Of a stretch of 64,000 bases of DNA, positions 36,877 to 45,832 are shown one piece after another. Numbering within the stretch: position 1 is the first letter of the stretch; each line of letters opens with the position of its first letter. The notes under the pieces are model-generated. The model did no database searches and was not told the DNA's origin. It saw nothing but the letters and a program-made list of their open reading frames with translations. Source of the DNA: Cyclobacteriaceae bacterium (lineage in GTDB: Bacteria > Bacteroidota > Bacteroidia > Cytophagales > Cyclobacteriaceae). The translations under genes were made by a program, and so were the position numbers. The DNA is taken from NCBI GenBank assembly GCA_019638395.1, contig JAHBTX010000003.1:496001-560000 (forward strand), in the 5' to 3' direction.

Positions 36877-38874
36877 TTAACTGAGGCCGTGGTAGCGCAT
36901 TTCCTTTTCGCGTTCGCTGTCTTCCTTCTCGCGTTTAATGCGCACCTTGGCAGGAGGCCCCACCATAATCGGTACGCGCTCTACTTCTACGTTAGCCAGT
37001 TCAAGGCCATACATTTCTTCGGTAGCCAGGCTGTACTTTTTAATAAAGCGGTAACCCTGAATAATCAGGTTGTCGAAAGTGGAAATTTCACTATCCACCG
37101 AGGCCAGCGAGTGTAAAATAATAAATTTAAAATCGGCCGGCATGCTGTGGCGTTGTAACGAATCGTAATGGCTGATCAGATCAATCTCGGCCGACTCGGC
37201 CATGTCGTGCAAAACTTTATTAAAGATGAGGTTTACCCGATGGTCGGATTTAAAACCGAGTTTTATCCGCACGAAGAAACATTTTTTTGGAATAATGGTG
37301 TCAACCGAATACTTCGAGGTATAAGGGCTGTCAACGGTATCAACATGTACAAACCAATATACATCGGCACGCTTAGGCCGCTTTTTAAAAATAGAATATA
37401 CAATGTTGGAGTCGATGTAGCGCTTGCTGTTGGCTACTGCCATATACACTAAGTTAGTAGCTTCTTTGGGTACTGATGTATCGGCTTGCAAATCCTGTAT
37501 AAGCGGAACATAGTGTTTAAGATCTACAAACTCCGTATGCCTGTCGCGCAGGATTCGGGCGCGCAGTAAGATGTACATCATTAAAAAGAATATAAATGCA
37601 ATGGAAAACGAAAACCAGCCGCCATGCGAAAACTTGCTAAGGTTTGAAATCAGGAAAGCACCCTCAATCGAAAAAAATGCAAACGCCATAACCGATGAGC
37701 GGATGGTTGACTTTTTGGAAGTAGTAAAGTAATACACCAGTAGCGAGGTTGTCATCAACATATCAAATGTAATGGCCAAACCATACGCACCTTCCATTGC
37801 GCTTGATTCCTTAAAATACAACACCACGATAATACACCCGAACATGAGTATCCAGTTAATGGCCGGAATGTAGATTTGCCCTTTTACGGTACTGGGGTAT
37901 CGCACCCGGGTGGCAGGCCACAACTTAAGTTTCATGGCCTCATTTACCAATGTAAACGTGCCCGATATTAATGCCTGGCTGGCAATAATGGTGGCAAATG
38001 TTGCCAGTATAACTCCTATAAAAAGAATAGACTGCGGCATTATTTCAAAGAAGGGAATGGTTTCGTCAAGTGTGGTTCCCTCGCGGGCAAGCAGCCATGC
38101 ACCTTGCCCAAAGTAGCTGAACAATAAACAAACTTTTACAAAGCCCCATCCTATGCGAATATTGGATTTACCGCAATGGCCCAAATCGGAATACATGGCT
38201 TCGGCTCCGGTAGTACATAAAAATACTGCTCCCAATATCCAGAACCCGCCTGGATATTTTACCAGTAATTCGTAAGCATAAACCGGATTAAGTGCCTTTA
38301 GCACTTCAAAGTTGCCAGCTAAATGATAAAGCCCAATAGACCCGATAAATAAAAACCAGATGAGCATAACAGGGCCAAATGTTTTGCCAACCACGCTGCT
38401 TCCAAACTGCTGAAACAGAAACAAGGCCAGCAAAATGGCAATTACGATGGTAAGGATGGTGTGTTGCGAAATTTCGGGATTGAGGGAGCGCAAACCTTCT
38501 ATAGCCGAAGTAACACTAATAGCCGGTGTAATAAATCCATCGGCAATTAACGTGCAGCAACCAATTATAGCCGGAAAAATTACCCAATTGGCTTTGTACC
38601 TGCGCACCAATGCATATAGTGCAAAAATTCCACCTTCGCCTTTGTTATCGGCATTAAGGGCCAGGTAAACATATTTAAGGGTAGTAATTAAGGTTAATGT
38701 CCAGAATACGCACGAGAGGCCACCAAAAATCAGATCGCGTGTAATAATGTGCTCGCCTACAATAAAGCGCAGGGTATAAATAGGAGAGGTGCCAATATCG
38801 CCATAGATAATACCCATGGCTACTAATACACCGGCAGCCGAAGCTTTTTGCAGTTTGGAATTTTTTAAATCCAT
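36877..38874 (-). CDS. kup: KUP-type potassium uptake transporter
   Basis: A 665-residue low-affinity K+ uptake permease of the KUP/HAK/KT family. The core has 12 predicted helices with the family signature GIIYGDIGTSPIYTLRFIVG at the N-terminus and TTGAEAMYSDLGHCGKSN in the middle. A cytoplasmic tail of about 220 residues ends the chain. The start is the ATG at 38872-38874, which overlaps the stop of the NADH dehydrogenase gene (TGATG). A longer frame starting at 38970 lies inside that gene and is not used. The coupling implies translation linked to the dehydrogenase. Confidence 0.92.
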   Translation of the reverse strand: MDLKNSKLQKASAAGVLVAMGIIYGDIGTSPIYTLRFIVGEHIITRDLIFGGLSCVFWTLTLITTLKYVYLALNADNKGEGGIFALYALVRRYKANWVIFPAIIGCCTLIADGFITPAISVTSAIEGLRSLNPEISQHTILTIVIAILLALFLFQQFGSSVVGKTFGPVMLIWFLFIGSIGLYHLAGNFEVLKALNPVYAYELLVKYPGGFWILGAVFLCTTGAEAMYSDLGHCGKSNIRIGWGFVKVCLLFSYFGQGAWLLAREGTTLDETIPFFEIMPQSILFIGVILATFATIIASQALISGTFTLVNEAMKLKLWPATRVRYPSTVKGQIYIPAINWILMFGCIIVVLYFKESSAMEGAYGLAITFDMLMTTSLLVYYFTTSKKSTIRSSVMAFAFFSIEGAFLISNLSKFSHGGWFSFSIAFIFFLMMYILLRARILRDRHTEFVDLKHYVPLIQDLQADTSVPKEATNLVYMAVANSKRYIDSNIVYSIFKKRPKRADVYWFVHVDTVDSPYTSKYSVDTIIPKKCFFVRIKLGFKSDHRVNLIFNKVLHDMAESAEIDLISHYDSLQRHSMPADFKFIILHSLASVDSEISTFDNLIIQGYRFIKKYSLATEEMYGLELANVEVERVPIMVGPPAKVRIKREKEDSEREKEMRYHGLS

Positions 38875-40205
38875 CAAACGCCTTGTTTGGTCAGTTCGTC
38901 CTGGTTTATTTTTTCTTCGTTGCGCCCGATAATTAACCGGTTGCTGCGATCGTACGAAAAATAATTCCACATCCAGCTAAAGAACGTAAACACTTTGTTT
39001 CGAAAGCCAACTATGGACATAAGGTGAACAAACATCCACACATACCAGGCAAACATTCCCTGAAAACGAATACCCCGTAAATCAACCACCGCTTTATTTC
39101 GGCCAATAGTAGCCATAGATCCTTTGTCGAAGTATGAAAAAGGCTTGAGCGGCCGCTGCCGGATCATGTTGGTAATATTTTTAGCCACTAACCGGCCTTG
39201 TTGCTGGGCGGGTGGGGCCATCATGGGGTGGCCTTTTGGAAATTTCGAATCGCCTTCCATCAGGGCTACATCGCCAATGGCAAAAATGTTTTCATAGCCT
39301 TTTACGCGATTGTAGTTGTCAACCAATATGCGGTTGCCGCTGGTAATGGCAGCCTCGTTAATGCCTGCTATCGGGTTACCCTTTACACCAGCTGCCCAGA
39401 TAAGGGAGCGTGATATTAACCGCTCGCCTGAACTTAATAGTATTTCATAACCATCGTACGATTTAACGGCTGCATTTAAATGCACTTTAACCCCCATGTC
39501 GGTTAAAAACCGGTAGGCTTTTTCTCCGGCCTGGGTACTCATACCATTTAATAGCCGGGGCGATGCCTCCACCAAATGGATGTCCATCTGGCGCATATCC
39601 AACTCTTTATAATCTTTGGGGAAAACATTTTTCTTTAATTCGGTGAGGGCCCCTGCCAACTCTACACCGGTAGGTCCACCGCCAACAATCACAAAATCCA
39701 TCAGGCTATTCATTACCTCGTTGTCCTCCGTTAGCAAGGCATACTCCAACTGGCGTATAATCTTGTTGCGTAGTTTGGTGGCATCCACAATGTTTTTCAT
39801 AGACGATGAGTTTTTGGCTACTTCGTCCATTCCATAAAAGTTAGTTACCGCCCCGGTTGCAATTACCAGGTAATCGTACTTAACACCACCAATAGAAGTT
39901 TCGATGTAATTTTCTTCAGGTCTGATTCGCTTTACTTCCCCCAATCTGAAATAGAAATCAGATTGGGTGCCAAACAACTTACGGAAAGGAGCTACGATTG
40001 CATTGGTTTCCAAGCCCGATGTTGCCACCTGGTATAATAACGGCTGAAAGGTATGATGATTGTACTTATCAAAAAGCACTACCTGAGCCTTTTGGCCTTT
40101 AAGTGCTTTGATTACTTCTAACCCTCCAAACCCCCCACCAATTACGATTATCCGAGGTTTGCCCAGGTCTGCAATACGCGTACGCGTGGTTATCAATTTG
40201 GGCAT
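38874..40205 (-). CDS. ndh: Type II NADH:quinone dehydrogenase
   Basis: A 443-residue single-subunit flavoprotein passing electrons from NADH to quinone without proton pumping. The FAD-binding site is VIGGGFGGLEVIKALKG near residue 22, and the NADH-binding site is FVIVGGGPTGVELAGALTEL. The segment FAIGDVALMEGDSKFPKG carries the second FAD contact. A C-terminal hydrophobic hairpin (MFAWYVWMFVHLMSIVGFRN) probably anchors it to the membrane. Its stop codon overlaps the kup start. The lone Cys-free redox centre fits NDH-2 rather than sulphide:quinone reductase. The symbol follows the common name of the family. Confidence 0.88.
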   Translation of the reverse strand: MPKLITTRTRIADLGKPRIIVIGGGFGGLEVIKALKGQKAQVVLFDKYNHHTFQPLLYQVATSGLETNAIVAPFRKLFGTQSDFYFRLGEVKRIRPEENYIETSIGGVKYDYLVIATGAVTNFYGMDEVAKNSSSMKNIVDATKLRNKIIRQLEYALLTEDNEVMNSLMDFVIVGGGPTGVELAGALTELKKNVFPKDYKELDMRQMDIHLVEASPRLLNGMSTQAGEKAYRFLTDMGVKVHLNAAVKSYDGYEILLSSGERLISRSLIWAAGVKGNPIAGINEAAITSGNRILVDNYNRVKGYENIFAIGDVALMEGDSKFPKGHPMMAPPAQQQGRLVAKNITNMIRQRPLKPFSYFDKGSMATIGRNKAVVDLRGIRFQGMFAWYVWMFVHLMSIVGFRNKVFTFFSWMWNYFSYDRSNRLIIGRNEEKINQDELTKQGV

Positions 40206-40314
40206 TTACAGAGATTTCTGGCTCTAAAAGCGCTGCAATTTACGGGTTGTCGAAGGATTTAAAGAGCATTGAAAAAAAAAATTGTTCTTGAAGACTTAAG
40301 CCATTTAAACCCTT

Positions 40315-40322
40315 TAATTTTG
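40315..40322 (+). promoter_or_regulatory. Possible promoter -7 element
   Basis: TAATTTTG fits the Bacteroidota TAnnTTTG element and lies 25 bp before the ATG of the coiled-coil lipoprotein gene. The upstream TTG at 40288-40290 is slightly too far for a good -33 box, so this is tentative. Confidence 0.3.
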
Positions 40323-40346
40323 AAATAACTTAAACTAACAACCGTT

Positions 40347-41090
40347 ATGGTAAAAAAACTTGTATTGGTGCTGGCTGTAGCTGCCGCTATGATGAGCTGC
40401 GGCAACGAAGCCGAAAAACTCAGAACCCAGGTTGACTCACTGAAGAACGAACTTCAAACCAGTCAGAAATTTGCGCAAACATTGCAGGAAGTAACTGTAT
40501 TAATGGATTCCATTGATGCCAACCGCTCCAAACTTAAATTGAATATGGTGGAGGGTACAACCTACGATGATTACACATCGCGGATGAAAGACATCAATAA
40601 CTATGTAAAGGATACTCAAAATAAAATTGAAGACTTAGAAAAGTCGTTGAAGAAATCGAAAGGCAATACCAATGCACTTAATGCCACTATTAAAAAGCTA
40701 AAGGCCGATCTGGAAGAACGCAACAAAGAGATAGCGCAACTGAATGAGCATGTTGCACAATTGCGCAACGAAAATCAAAACCTGATTACCACCGTTGGTT
40801 TGCAGGAGGCCGAATTAGCCGATAAAGAGGCACTGATATTAGCCAAGCAACAAGAACTTGCCTTAATTGAAGCCCGCATTCAGGAACTGATGATTTCAAG
40901 TAAAGTAAGCGAAGCCGATTCTTACTACGCGCGTGCACAGGCAGTAGAAGAAGCTGCTAACCGTACCAAACTGGCACCCAAAAAAAAGAAAGAGACTTTA
41001 AAAGAAGCTGTTGAGCTTTATAAGAAGGCCCTATCGTTAGGTAAGCAAGAAGCACAGGCACGTATAACCGAGTTGGAGAAAAAAATATAA
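40347..41090 (+). CDS. Coiled-coil lipoprotein
   Basis: A 247-residue lipoprotein: signal KLVLVLAVAAAMMSC with the lipobox cysteine at residue 18. The mature protein is almost wholly charged and helical (EKLRTQVDSLKNELQTSQKF, EDLEKSLKKSKGNTNALN, LKADLEERNKEIAQLNEHV), a long predicted coiled coil. The C-terminus (KKKKETLKEAVELYKKALSL) resembles a single TPR-like hairpin. No enzyme motif is present. The protein is probably an envelope-tethered spacer or scaffold. It is followed by a good terminator, so it is monocistronic. Confidence 0.8.
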   Translation: MVKKLVLVLAVAAAMMSCGNEAEKLRTQVDSLKNELQTSQKFAQTLQEVTVLMDSIDANRSKLKLNMVEGTTYDDYTSRMKDINNYVKDTQNKIEDLEKSLKKSKGNTNALNATIKKLKADLEERNKEIAQLNEHVAQLRNENQNLITTVGLQEAELADKEALILAKQQELALIEARIQELMISSKVSEADSYYARAQAVEEAANRTKLAPKKKKETLKEAVELYKKALSLGKQEAQARITELEKKI

Positions 41091-41109
41091 ACCGGTATTC
41101 AAATGTTAG

Positions 41110-41137
41110 AAAGGCTACCGAACAGGTGGCCTTTTTT
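41110..41137 (+). terminator. Intrinsic terminator
   Basis: AAAGGCTACC (41110-41119) and GGTGGCCTTT (41125-41134) pair with one T-G wobble around GAACA and run into six T residues. It lies 20 bp past the stop codon of the coiled-coil lipoprotein gene. Confidence 0.8.
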
Positions 41138-41305
41138 ATGATGTCGATTTGTAAGAGTCCATTACCTGGATTATCAATAAAGAGGTCTAAATATTGTTGG
41201 AGTTTCAAAGTCGGGAAGAGTTGTAACCAATTGCGGTGTTAACCTGCTAAATATAAAATTGCTGATAAAATACTACATCAACGCACGTATCCTCCTTCCA
41301 AATAA

Positions 41306-41313
41306 TACCTTTG
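41306..41313 (+). promoter_or_regulatory. Promoter -7 element
   Basis: TACCTTTG is an exact TAnnTTTG match 53 bp before the ATG at 41367. No convincing TTG box stands at the expected distance upstream, so only the -7 element is claimed. Confidence 0.35.
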
Positions 41314-41366
41314 TAAGTATCTAAATTGCTGAGTTCGCTACTTTTAGTAATTTTATGAATTAAGAT

Positions 41367-42386
41367 ATGGTTAAAGTGCGCGTTACAGTTACCTGCCTTT
41401 TAATTTGGAGTTGGGCCTTGGTATTTGGCCAGGCAACCGAAAAAGTGGCCGTTACATTCGATGAATTGTATGATGAGCCTTATTCCATCAATAAACTCTT
41501 CATTGCGTTTCAACCTCTTTACGGAGAAATTTTTGCCACCAACGTAAACGCGGGTTATGGGTTGGAGGCCCAATACTATCATAAAAATAAGTTCAACATC
41601 AAGGGCCAGTTTCGCAAGTCTTACAGCAGCAAGTTTCTTGATTTTAATCGCGAGAATGCCTTGCGTAACAGCACGGTTTCAAATGTTCCTGAAGTGTTTA
41701 ACTATTTTGAATTTGGAGGCACTTATAACATCAAAGATTTTGATGAAAATTCTACTGCCAAAATATTCTTGCATCAGAAAAAAATACCGCGCAGCAAATG
41801 GGCTTCTACCGTTGCCACCTATGCCGAAGTACCCAGCAAACTCAGAAAAATTTATGGTGCCCGCCTTGGTACCGTAATCTGGGATGCTACTGCTGATATT
41901 AACCGCACACTGGAAAAGCAAGGTCTTACATTTGCCAATCTGGTAAACAGTGAAGAAAATAGTTTGGAAACCATTGCTAACGGAGCGGACATACAAGCCT
42001 TCTCCAATTTATATGCAACCAATGTTTATGTGGGGGCTTCACTTACGTGGATTCGCAATATCGCGGTAAGCTTTGATAAGTATGACGATGCCGTGGACGA
42101 TGGCATTTTTAATGTTTATCTTGACGTAATGTTTGCACCGGCTCTAAAGCTGGACCCCATCAATTATCAAGGATTTGATTTCTCCACAGAGCCTATCAAA
42201 CTCAATAAGATTGGCGTACGCGCTGGCTTTGAAGGTAAGTACAATCGCACATTGGGTTGGTCTTATGGTGGTGAGTTAGGCTACCGCCCATCCGTAGATG
42301 GCCGCGGTTTTTTTGCGATGTTTAAAATCGCTTTTCCGGTATTCAGCTCTAATCTCGACAATAAAGTCGAAGCTTTTCAAAAATAG
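41367..42386 (+). CDS. Secreted, probably outer-membrane, protein of unknown function
   Basis: A 339-residue protein with a signal peptide (LLIWSWALVFGQA). The mature part alternates beta-like strands with aromatic residues (YGLEAQYYHKNKFNIKGQFR, VYVGASLTWIRNIAVSF, VYLDVMFAPALKLDPINYQG) and closes with GGELGYRPSVDGRGFFAMFK, which fits an outer-membrane barrel or periplasmic beta protein. No family is recognised. The hutI gene begins five bases after its stop, so both may be co-transcribed, though their functions are not obviously linked. Confidence 0.6.
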   Translation: MVKVRVTVTCLLIWSWALVFGQATEKVAVTFDELYDEPYSINKLFIAFQPLYGEIFATNVNAGYGLEAQYYHKNKFNIKGQFRKSYSSKFLDFNRENALRNSTVSNVPEVFNYFEFGGTYNIKDFDENSTAKIFLHQKKIPRSKWASTVATYAEVPSKLRKIYGARLGTVIWDATADINRTLEKQGLTFANLVNSEENSLETIANGADIQAFSNLYATNVYVGASLTWIRNIAVSFDKYDDAVDDGIFNVYLDVMFAPALKLDPINYQGFDFSTEPIKLNKIGVRAGFEGKYNRTLGWSYGGELGYRPSVDGRGFFAMFKIAFPVFSSNLDNKVEAFQK

Positions 42387-42391
42387 CTTAG

Positions 42392-43639
42392 ATGTACGAT
42401 ATTCTGATCACTCACATACACAACCTGGTGCAAGTGAGAGAGCAGGCTTTGGGTTTTGTGCGTGGTGCTGCCATGCGCAATTTACCCACACTTGAAAATG
42501 CATATCTCGCCATAGCAGATGGATTAATAGCCGATTTTGGTTCGATGGAAAATTTATCAACCTCAGCCAAGGCCACAACCGTTATTCAGGCAGGCGGCAG
42601 ATTAGTATTGCCTTCGTTTGTGGATTCGCACACCCACCTTGTATTTGCCGATACCCGCGAAGAAGAATTTGTGATGAAGTTAAAGGGGGCCACCTATCAA
42701 CAGATAGCAGCCAGCGGTGGAGGAATTCTGAACTCGGCTCATAAACTGCAACAGGCAAGTGAAGACGAATTGCTGGCCAAGGCAATGATACGGGCAATTG
42801 AAGTTATTAAGACCGGAACAGGTGCTATCGAAATAAAAAGTGGTTACGGACTAACAACAAAAGATGAACTAAAAATGCTGCGTGTGGCACGTAAACTTAG
42901 TAAAGCAACACCGCTTACTGTTAAAACCACATTGCTGGGCGCACATGCTGTTCCGAAAGACAAATCGAAAGAACAATACATAGCAGAAGTTGTTGAAGAA
43001 ATGATTCCTGCAGCAGCTGAGGAAAAACTGGCCGACTATGTGGATGTATTTTGTGAATCCGGATTTTTTTCGCCTGAAGAAACAGAGCGTATTGTGGAGG
43101 CGGGTAAGCAGTACGGGCTAATTCCCCGGTTACATGCCAATCAATTAAACCGGTCGGGCGGGGTACAGGTTGGTGTTAAGACAAAGGCTATCAGCGTAGA
43201 TCATTTAGAAAATATTGGTGAAGAAGAAATTAATGCATTGAAACAAAGTTTAACAATGCCGGTTTCATTACCAGCCGCTGCATTTTTTCTGGGGTTGCCC
43301 TTTACACCTGCCCGCCAGCTTATGGATGCCGGTTTGCCATTGGGTATTGCCACCGATTATAATCCTGGAAGCGCCCCCAGTGGCAGCATGCCATTTACCA
43401 TTGCATTAGCCTGTATTAAAATGCGCATGTTGCCCGAAGAGGCCATCAATGCCGCTACTATTAATACAGCCTACACGTTAGGCTTATCCAACACGCATGC
43501 ATCTATTACAAAAGGCAAGGTGGCAAATGTTTTTATTACGCACCCTATGCGTTCGGTGGCGGCAATTCCGTATTCACTTAGCACCAACCCGGTGGATCAG
43601 GTTATATTAAATGGAAAAGTTATTACCCAGACTAAATAA
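42392..43639 (+). CDS. hutI: Imidazolonepropionase
   Basis: HutI, third step of histidine degradation: imidazolone-5-propionate + H2O give N-formimino-L-glutamate. The 415-residue amidohydrolase shows VDSHTHLVFADTREEEFVMK with the metal-binding HxH, EIKSGYGLTTKDELKMLRV, LLGAHAVPKDKS, RLHANQLNRSGG with a further metal-ligand His, ISVDHLENI and ATDYNPGSAPSGSMPF. All family landmarks are intact. No hutH, hutU or hutG gene is in the window, so the pathway is split elsewhere. Its stop codon overlaps the apt start by one base. Confidence 0.95.
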   Translation: MYDILITHIHNLVQVREQALGFVRGAAMRNLPTLENAYLAIADGLIADFGSMENLSTSAKATTVIQAGGRLVLPSFVDSHTHLVFADTREEEFVMKLKGATYQQIAASGGGILNSAHKLQQASEDELLAKAMIRAIEVIKTGTGAIEIKSGYGLTTKDELKMLRVARKLSKATPLTVKTTLLGAHAVPKDKSKEQYIAEVVEEMIPAAAEEKLADYVDVFCESGFFSPEETERIVEAGKQYGLIPRLHANQLNRSGGVQVGVKTKAISVDHLENIGEEEINALKQSLTMPVSLPAAAFFLGLPFTPARQLMDAGLPLGIATDYNPGSAPSGSMPFTIALACIKMRMLPEEAINAATINTAYTLGLSNTHASITKGKVANVFITHPMRSVAAIPYSLSTNPVDQVILNGKVITQTK

Positions 43640-44172
43640 TGTTTAAAGAAGAAACTATAAAGCTGTTGTTGCGCGATGTGCCGGACTTCCCGAAGCCCGG
43701 AATATTATTTAAAGATATAACCCCCTTGCTTGCAGAGCCGAAAGCCAGAAAATTGGTGGTTGATGAAATAGCCAATCATTTTGGCGATAAGCAAATTAAC
43801 GCGGTGGCTGCTGTGGAAGCCCGTGGGTTTATTTTTGGTATGTTGATAGCTGAAGCACTTGATGTAGCTTTTGTACCGGTGCGTAAAGCGGGCAAACTTC
43901 CGTACCATAAAATCCGCGAAGAGTATAACCTGGAGTATGGCAAGGCTGCCATTGAAATGCACGTGGACGCGTTGAAACCTGGCAGCCGGGTGTTGATTCA
44001 TGATGACTTGCTTGCTACCGGTGGAACAGCAGCTGCGGCAGGCAACCTTATTCGCAAGTTGGGTGGAACAGTGGCCGGCTATTCCTTTATTATTAACCTG
44101 GCATTTTTGCCTGGCGAAAAAATATTAACTGATAAATTTGGCTTGCAGCCGCATTACCTCGTCAGGTATTAG
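43639..44172 (+). CDS. apt: Adenine phosphoribosyltransferase
   Basis: Salvage enzyme converting adenine and PRPP into AMP and pyrophosphate in the cytoplasm. The 177 residues match the usual length. The start (DVPDFPKPGILFKDITPLL) and the adenine/PRPP motifs (VEARGFIFGMLIAEALDVAF and HDDLLATGGTA at 121-131) are all present. The ATG overlaps the hutI stop by one base (TAATG), so the gene is probably translated through coupling. Supplies purine nucleotides alongside purL at the far end of the window. Confidence 0.95.
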   Translation: MFKEETIKLLLRDVPDFPKPGILFKDITPLLAEPKARKLVVDEIANHFGDKQINAVAAVEARGFIFGMLIAEALDVAFVPVRKAGKLPYHKIREEYNLEYGKAAIEMHVDALKPGSRVLIHDDLLATGGTAAAAGNLIRKLGGTVAGYSFIINLAFLPGEKILTDKFGLQPHYLVRY

Positions 44173-44243
44173 GGTTTTAAAAGGTTTGGCTGGAATTAAT
44201 TTCGATATAACTTTCTGATAAAATTGATTGTTATTGCAGGGTG

Positions 44244-44828
44244 ATGAATGTTATTAAAATTCCGATGTTCCCCCTTTCCATTTTTCCTTTACCGGGAGAA
44301 TTGGTACCCCTTCACATCTTTGAACCACGCTATCGGCAGTTACTGGAAGATGCCGAAAATAAAGATATAGCCTTTGGTATTTATTATAACCATGTTTCCA
44401 ATACCGAAAAACTGGGTTCGCTGGTTAAACTTGAAAGTGTAATTAAGCGGTACCGCACAGGCGAATCAGATATTATTGTTAAATGCATCGACTTGCTGTC
44501 GATGAGTAAATTATTTCGCACGTACCGCGATAAACTTTACCCGGGTGCTGAAGTGGAGCTATGGAATGTGAATTTACATGAGCCGATGGATGAATCCTTA
44601 CGGCATTACTTTTCAGAATATATGGGAATGATCCGGCTCAACCATCCTGATAAGACCACTTCTGTTTATGATGTTGCTAACGAATTAAGTCTGGGTTTTG
44701 AAGATCGTCTCAAATTCGTACAGTTACCGGACGATCGTAAATCATCGTTCATGATCACGCGCCTTAAGTACCAGATGCACTTACTCAAAGAAGTAGAAAA
44801 GGCTAAAGACGTTTATCACCTCAATTAA
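44244..44828 (+). CDS. Lon-substrate-binding-domain protein
   Basis: A 194-residue protein of the LON N-terminal (substrate-binding, LAN) family. It begins IPMFPLSIFPLPGELVPLHI and FEPRYRQLLEDAENKDIAFG, exactly the lead of that domain. No ATPase or protease domain follows, so it is a stand-alone copy, which occurs in many bacteria. Its role is unknown; protein quality control is an inference from Lon. The ATG at 44244 is preferred over a GTG one codon upstream. The gene is 71 bp after apt and runs in the same direction. Confidence 0.85.
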   Translation: MNVIKIPMFPLSIFPLPGELVPLHIFEPRYRQLLEDAENKDIAFGIYYNHVSNTEKLGSLVKLESVIKRYRTGESDIIVKCIDLLSMSKLFRTYRDKLYPGAEVELWNVNLHEPMDESLRHYFSEYMGMIRLNHPDKTTSVYDVANELSLGFEDRLKFVQLPDDRKSSFMITRLKYQMHLLKEVEKAKDVYHLN

Positions 44829-44994
44829 GTTTCACTTCTAAAATAATTTAACCATTGGTTAAACCATTCTGCAGTTCTCTCGTTTGAGGGAAACTTCTTG
44901 TACAAATGCGGTCATAAATTATTTAACATTCTTTAACACCACTCGTGCAACAATTAACGATTGCACCGCGTCCTAAGGCTATAAATTTTATTTT

Positions 44995-45570
44995 ATGAAA
45001 GCATTAAGATTGTTATTGGCAGGTGTGCTGGTTAGCTCATCTGCATTTGCAGGCGTGGTTGATGAACCAGCTTCGGCAGAAGGTGTGGCGGTTACACATG
45101 TTACCGGAAGTTCAGTACTAAAAGTGTATTATACTTCGGTACAAGTGGGCGATGTAAAAATTTCCATTCTTGACAAAAAGAACAGAAATGTATATTCCGA
45201 AACCCTCAAGAAGGTTTCTGGTTTTGTAAGGCCTTATAATTTGTCAGGCTTAGCAGCTGGTGAATACACCGTTGTAATTGCCGATAAGAATGGTGTACGC
45301 AAAGAACAGGTGGATTATTCAGCCGGTAAGATCGATAAACTCATTAACATTATGCGCTTGCCGGAAGAAGGAAAGTTTTTACTCTCTGTTAAATCCAAAG
45401 CCTCCGATATAATTAATGTAAATGTATATGATCAGGACAACAGGCTGATTCATTCGCAGGTACGTGATATTAAAAATGATTTTGCTGAAGTACTTAACCT
45501 GAAAGAGATCAATCAGTTCACTATTGAGATTTCCGATAGCCAGGGTATTCTAAAAACATTGAAGAAGTAG
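44995..45570 (+). CDS. Secreted beta-repeat protein, first of a tandem pair
   Basis: A 191-residue exported protein (signal LRLLLAGVLVSSSAFAG). The mature part shows two similar beta modules of about 80 residues. The first has LKVYYTSVQVGDVKISILDK and LAAGEYTVVIADKNG; the second has LLSVKSKASDIINVNVYDQD and INQFTIEISDSQGILKTLKK. They resemble the short beta-sandwich domains of Bacteroidota secreted proteins (DUF3244-like). No enzymatic residues are seen. It aligns along its whole length with the protein encoded at 45833 and is closed by its own terminator. Confidence 0.75.
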   Translation: MKALRLLLAGVLVSSSAFAGVVDEPASAEGVAVTHVTGSSVLKVYYTSVQVGDVKISILDKKNRNVYSETLKKVSGFVRPYNLSGLAAGEYTVVIADKNGVRKEQVDYSAGKIDKLINIMRLPEEGKFLLSVKSKASDIINVNVYDQDNRLIHSQVRDIKNDFAEVLNLKEINQFTIEISDSQGILKTLKK

Positions 45571-45590
45571 GGAAAGGTTTCGTGAAGCAA

Positions 45591-45624
45591 AATAATCCCG
45601 CCACATGGTGGGATTATTTTTTTG
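45591..45624 (+). terminator. Intrinsic terminator
   Basis: AATAATCCCGCCA (45591-45603) pairs with TGGTGGGATTATT (45606-45618), one G-T wobble, with a T run immediately after. It lies 20 bp past the stop of the first secreted paralogue. Confidence 0.8.
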
Positions 45625-45774
45625 CCTGAGATGCAATCGTTTGAGTAATAAATTTTTTCTGGATTCATTATTTCTGCTTTAAATCATGTGTTGCCAAGCG
45701 TTCATTTTTTTAAAAATGAAATGCAAAAGTTTCGCAAACGATTTTTCATTTTAAAAATCAAGTTTACTTACAAC

Positions 45775-45808
45775 TTGCCAACCTGCGTAGTGCATAGCCG
45801 TACATTTG
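45775..45808 (+). promoter_or_regulatory. Bacteroidota-type promoter
   Basis: TTG at 45775-45777, a 23-bp spacer and TACATTTG at 45801-45808 fit the -33/-7 pattern of the phylum. Transcription would begin about 15-20 bp before the ATG at 45833. Confidence 0.5.
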
Positions 45809-45832
45809 TATCGAAACAAAACAGAAAAAACT

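Noticed and set aside
38875-38970. Longer kup start at 38970
   Set aside because: It would overlap the NADH dehydrogenase gene by 97 bp and precede the conserved family start; the ATG at 38874 is coupled to that gene's stop.
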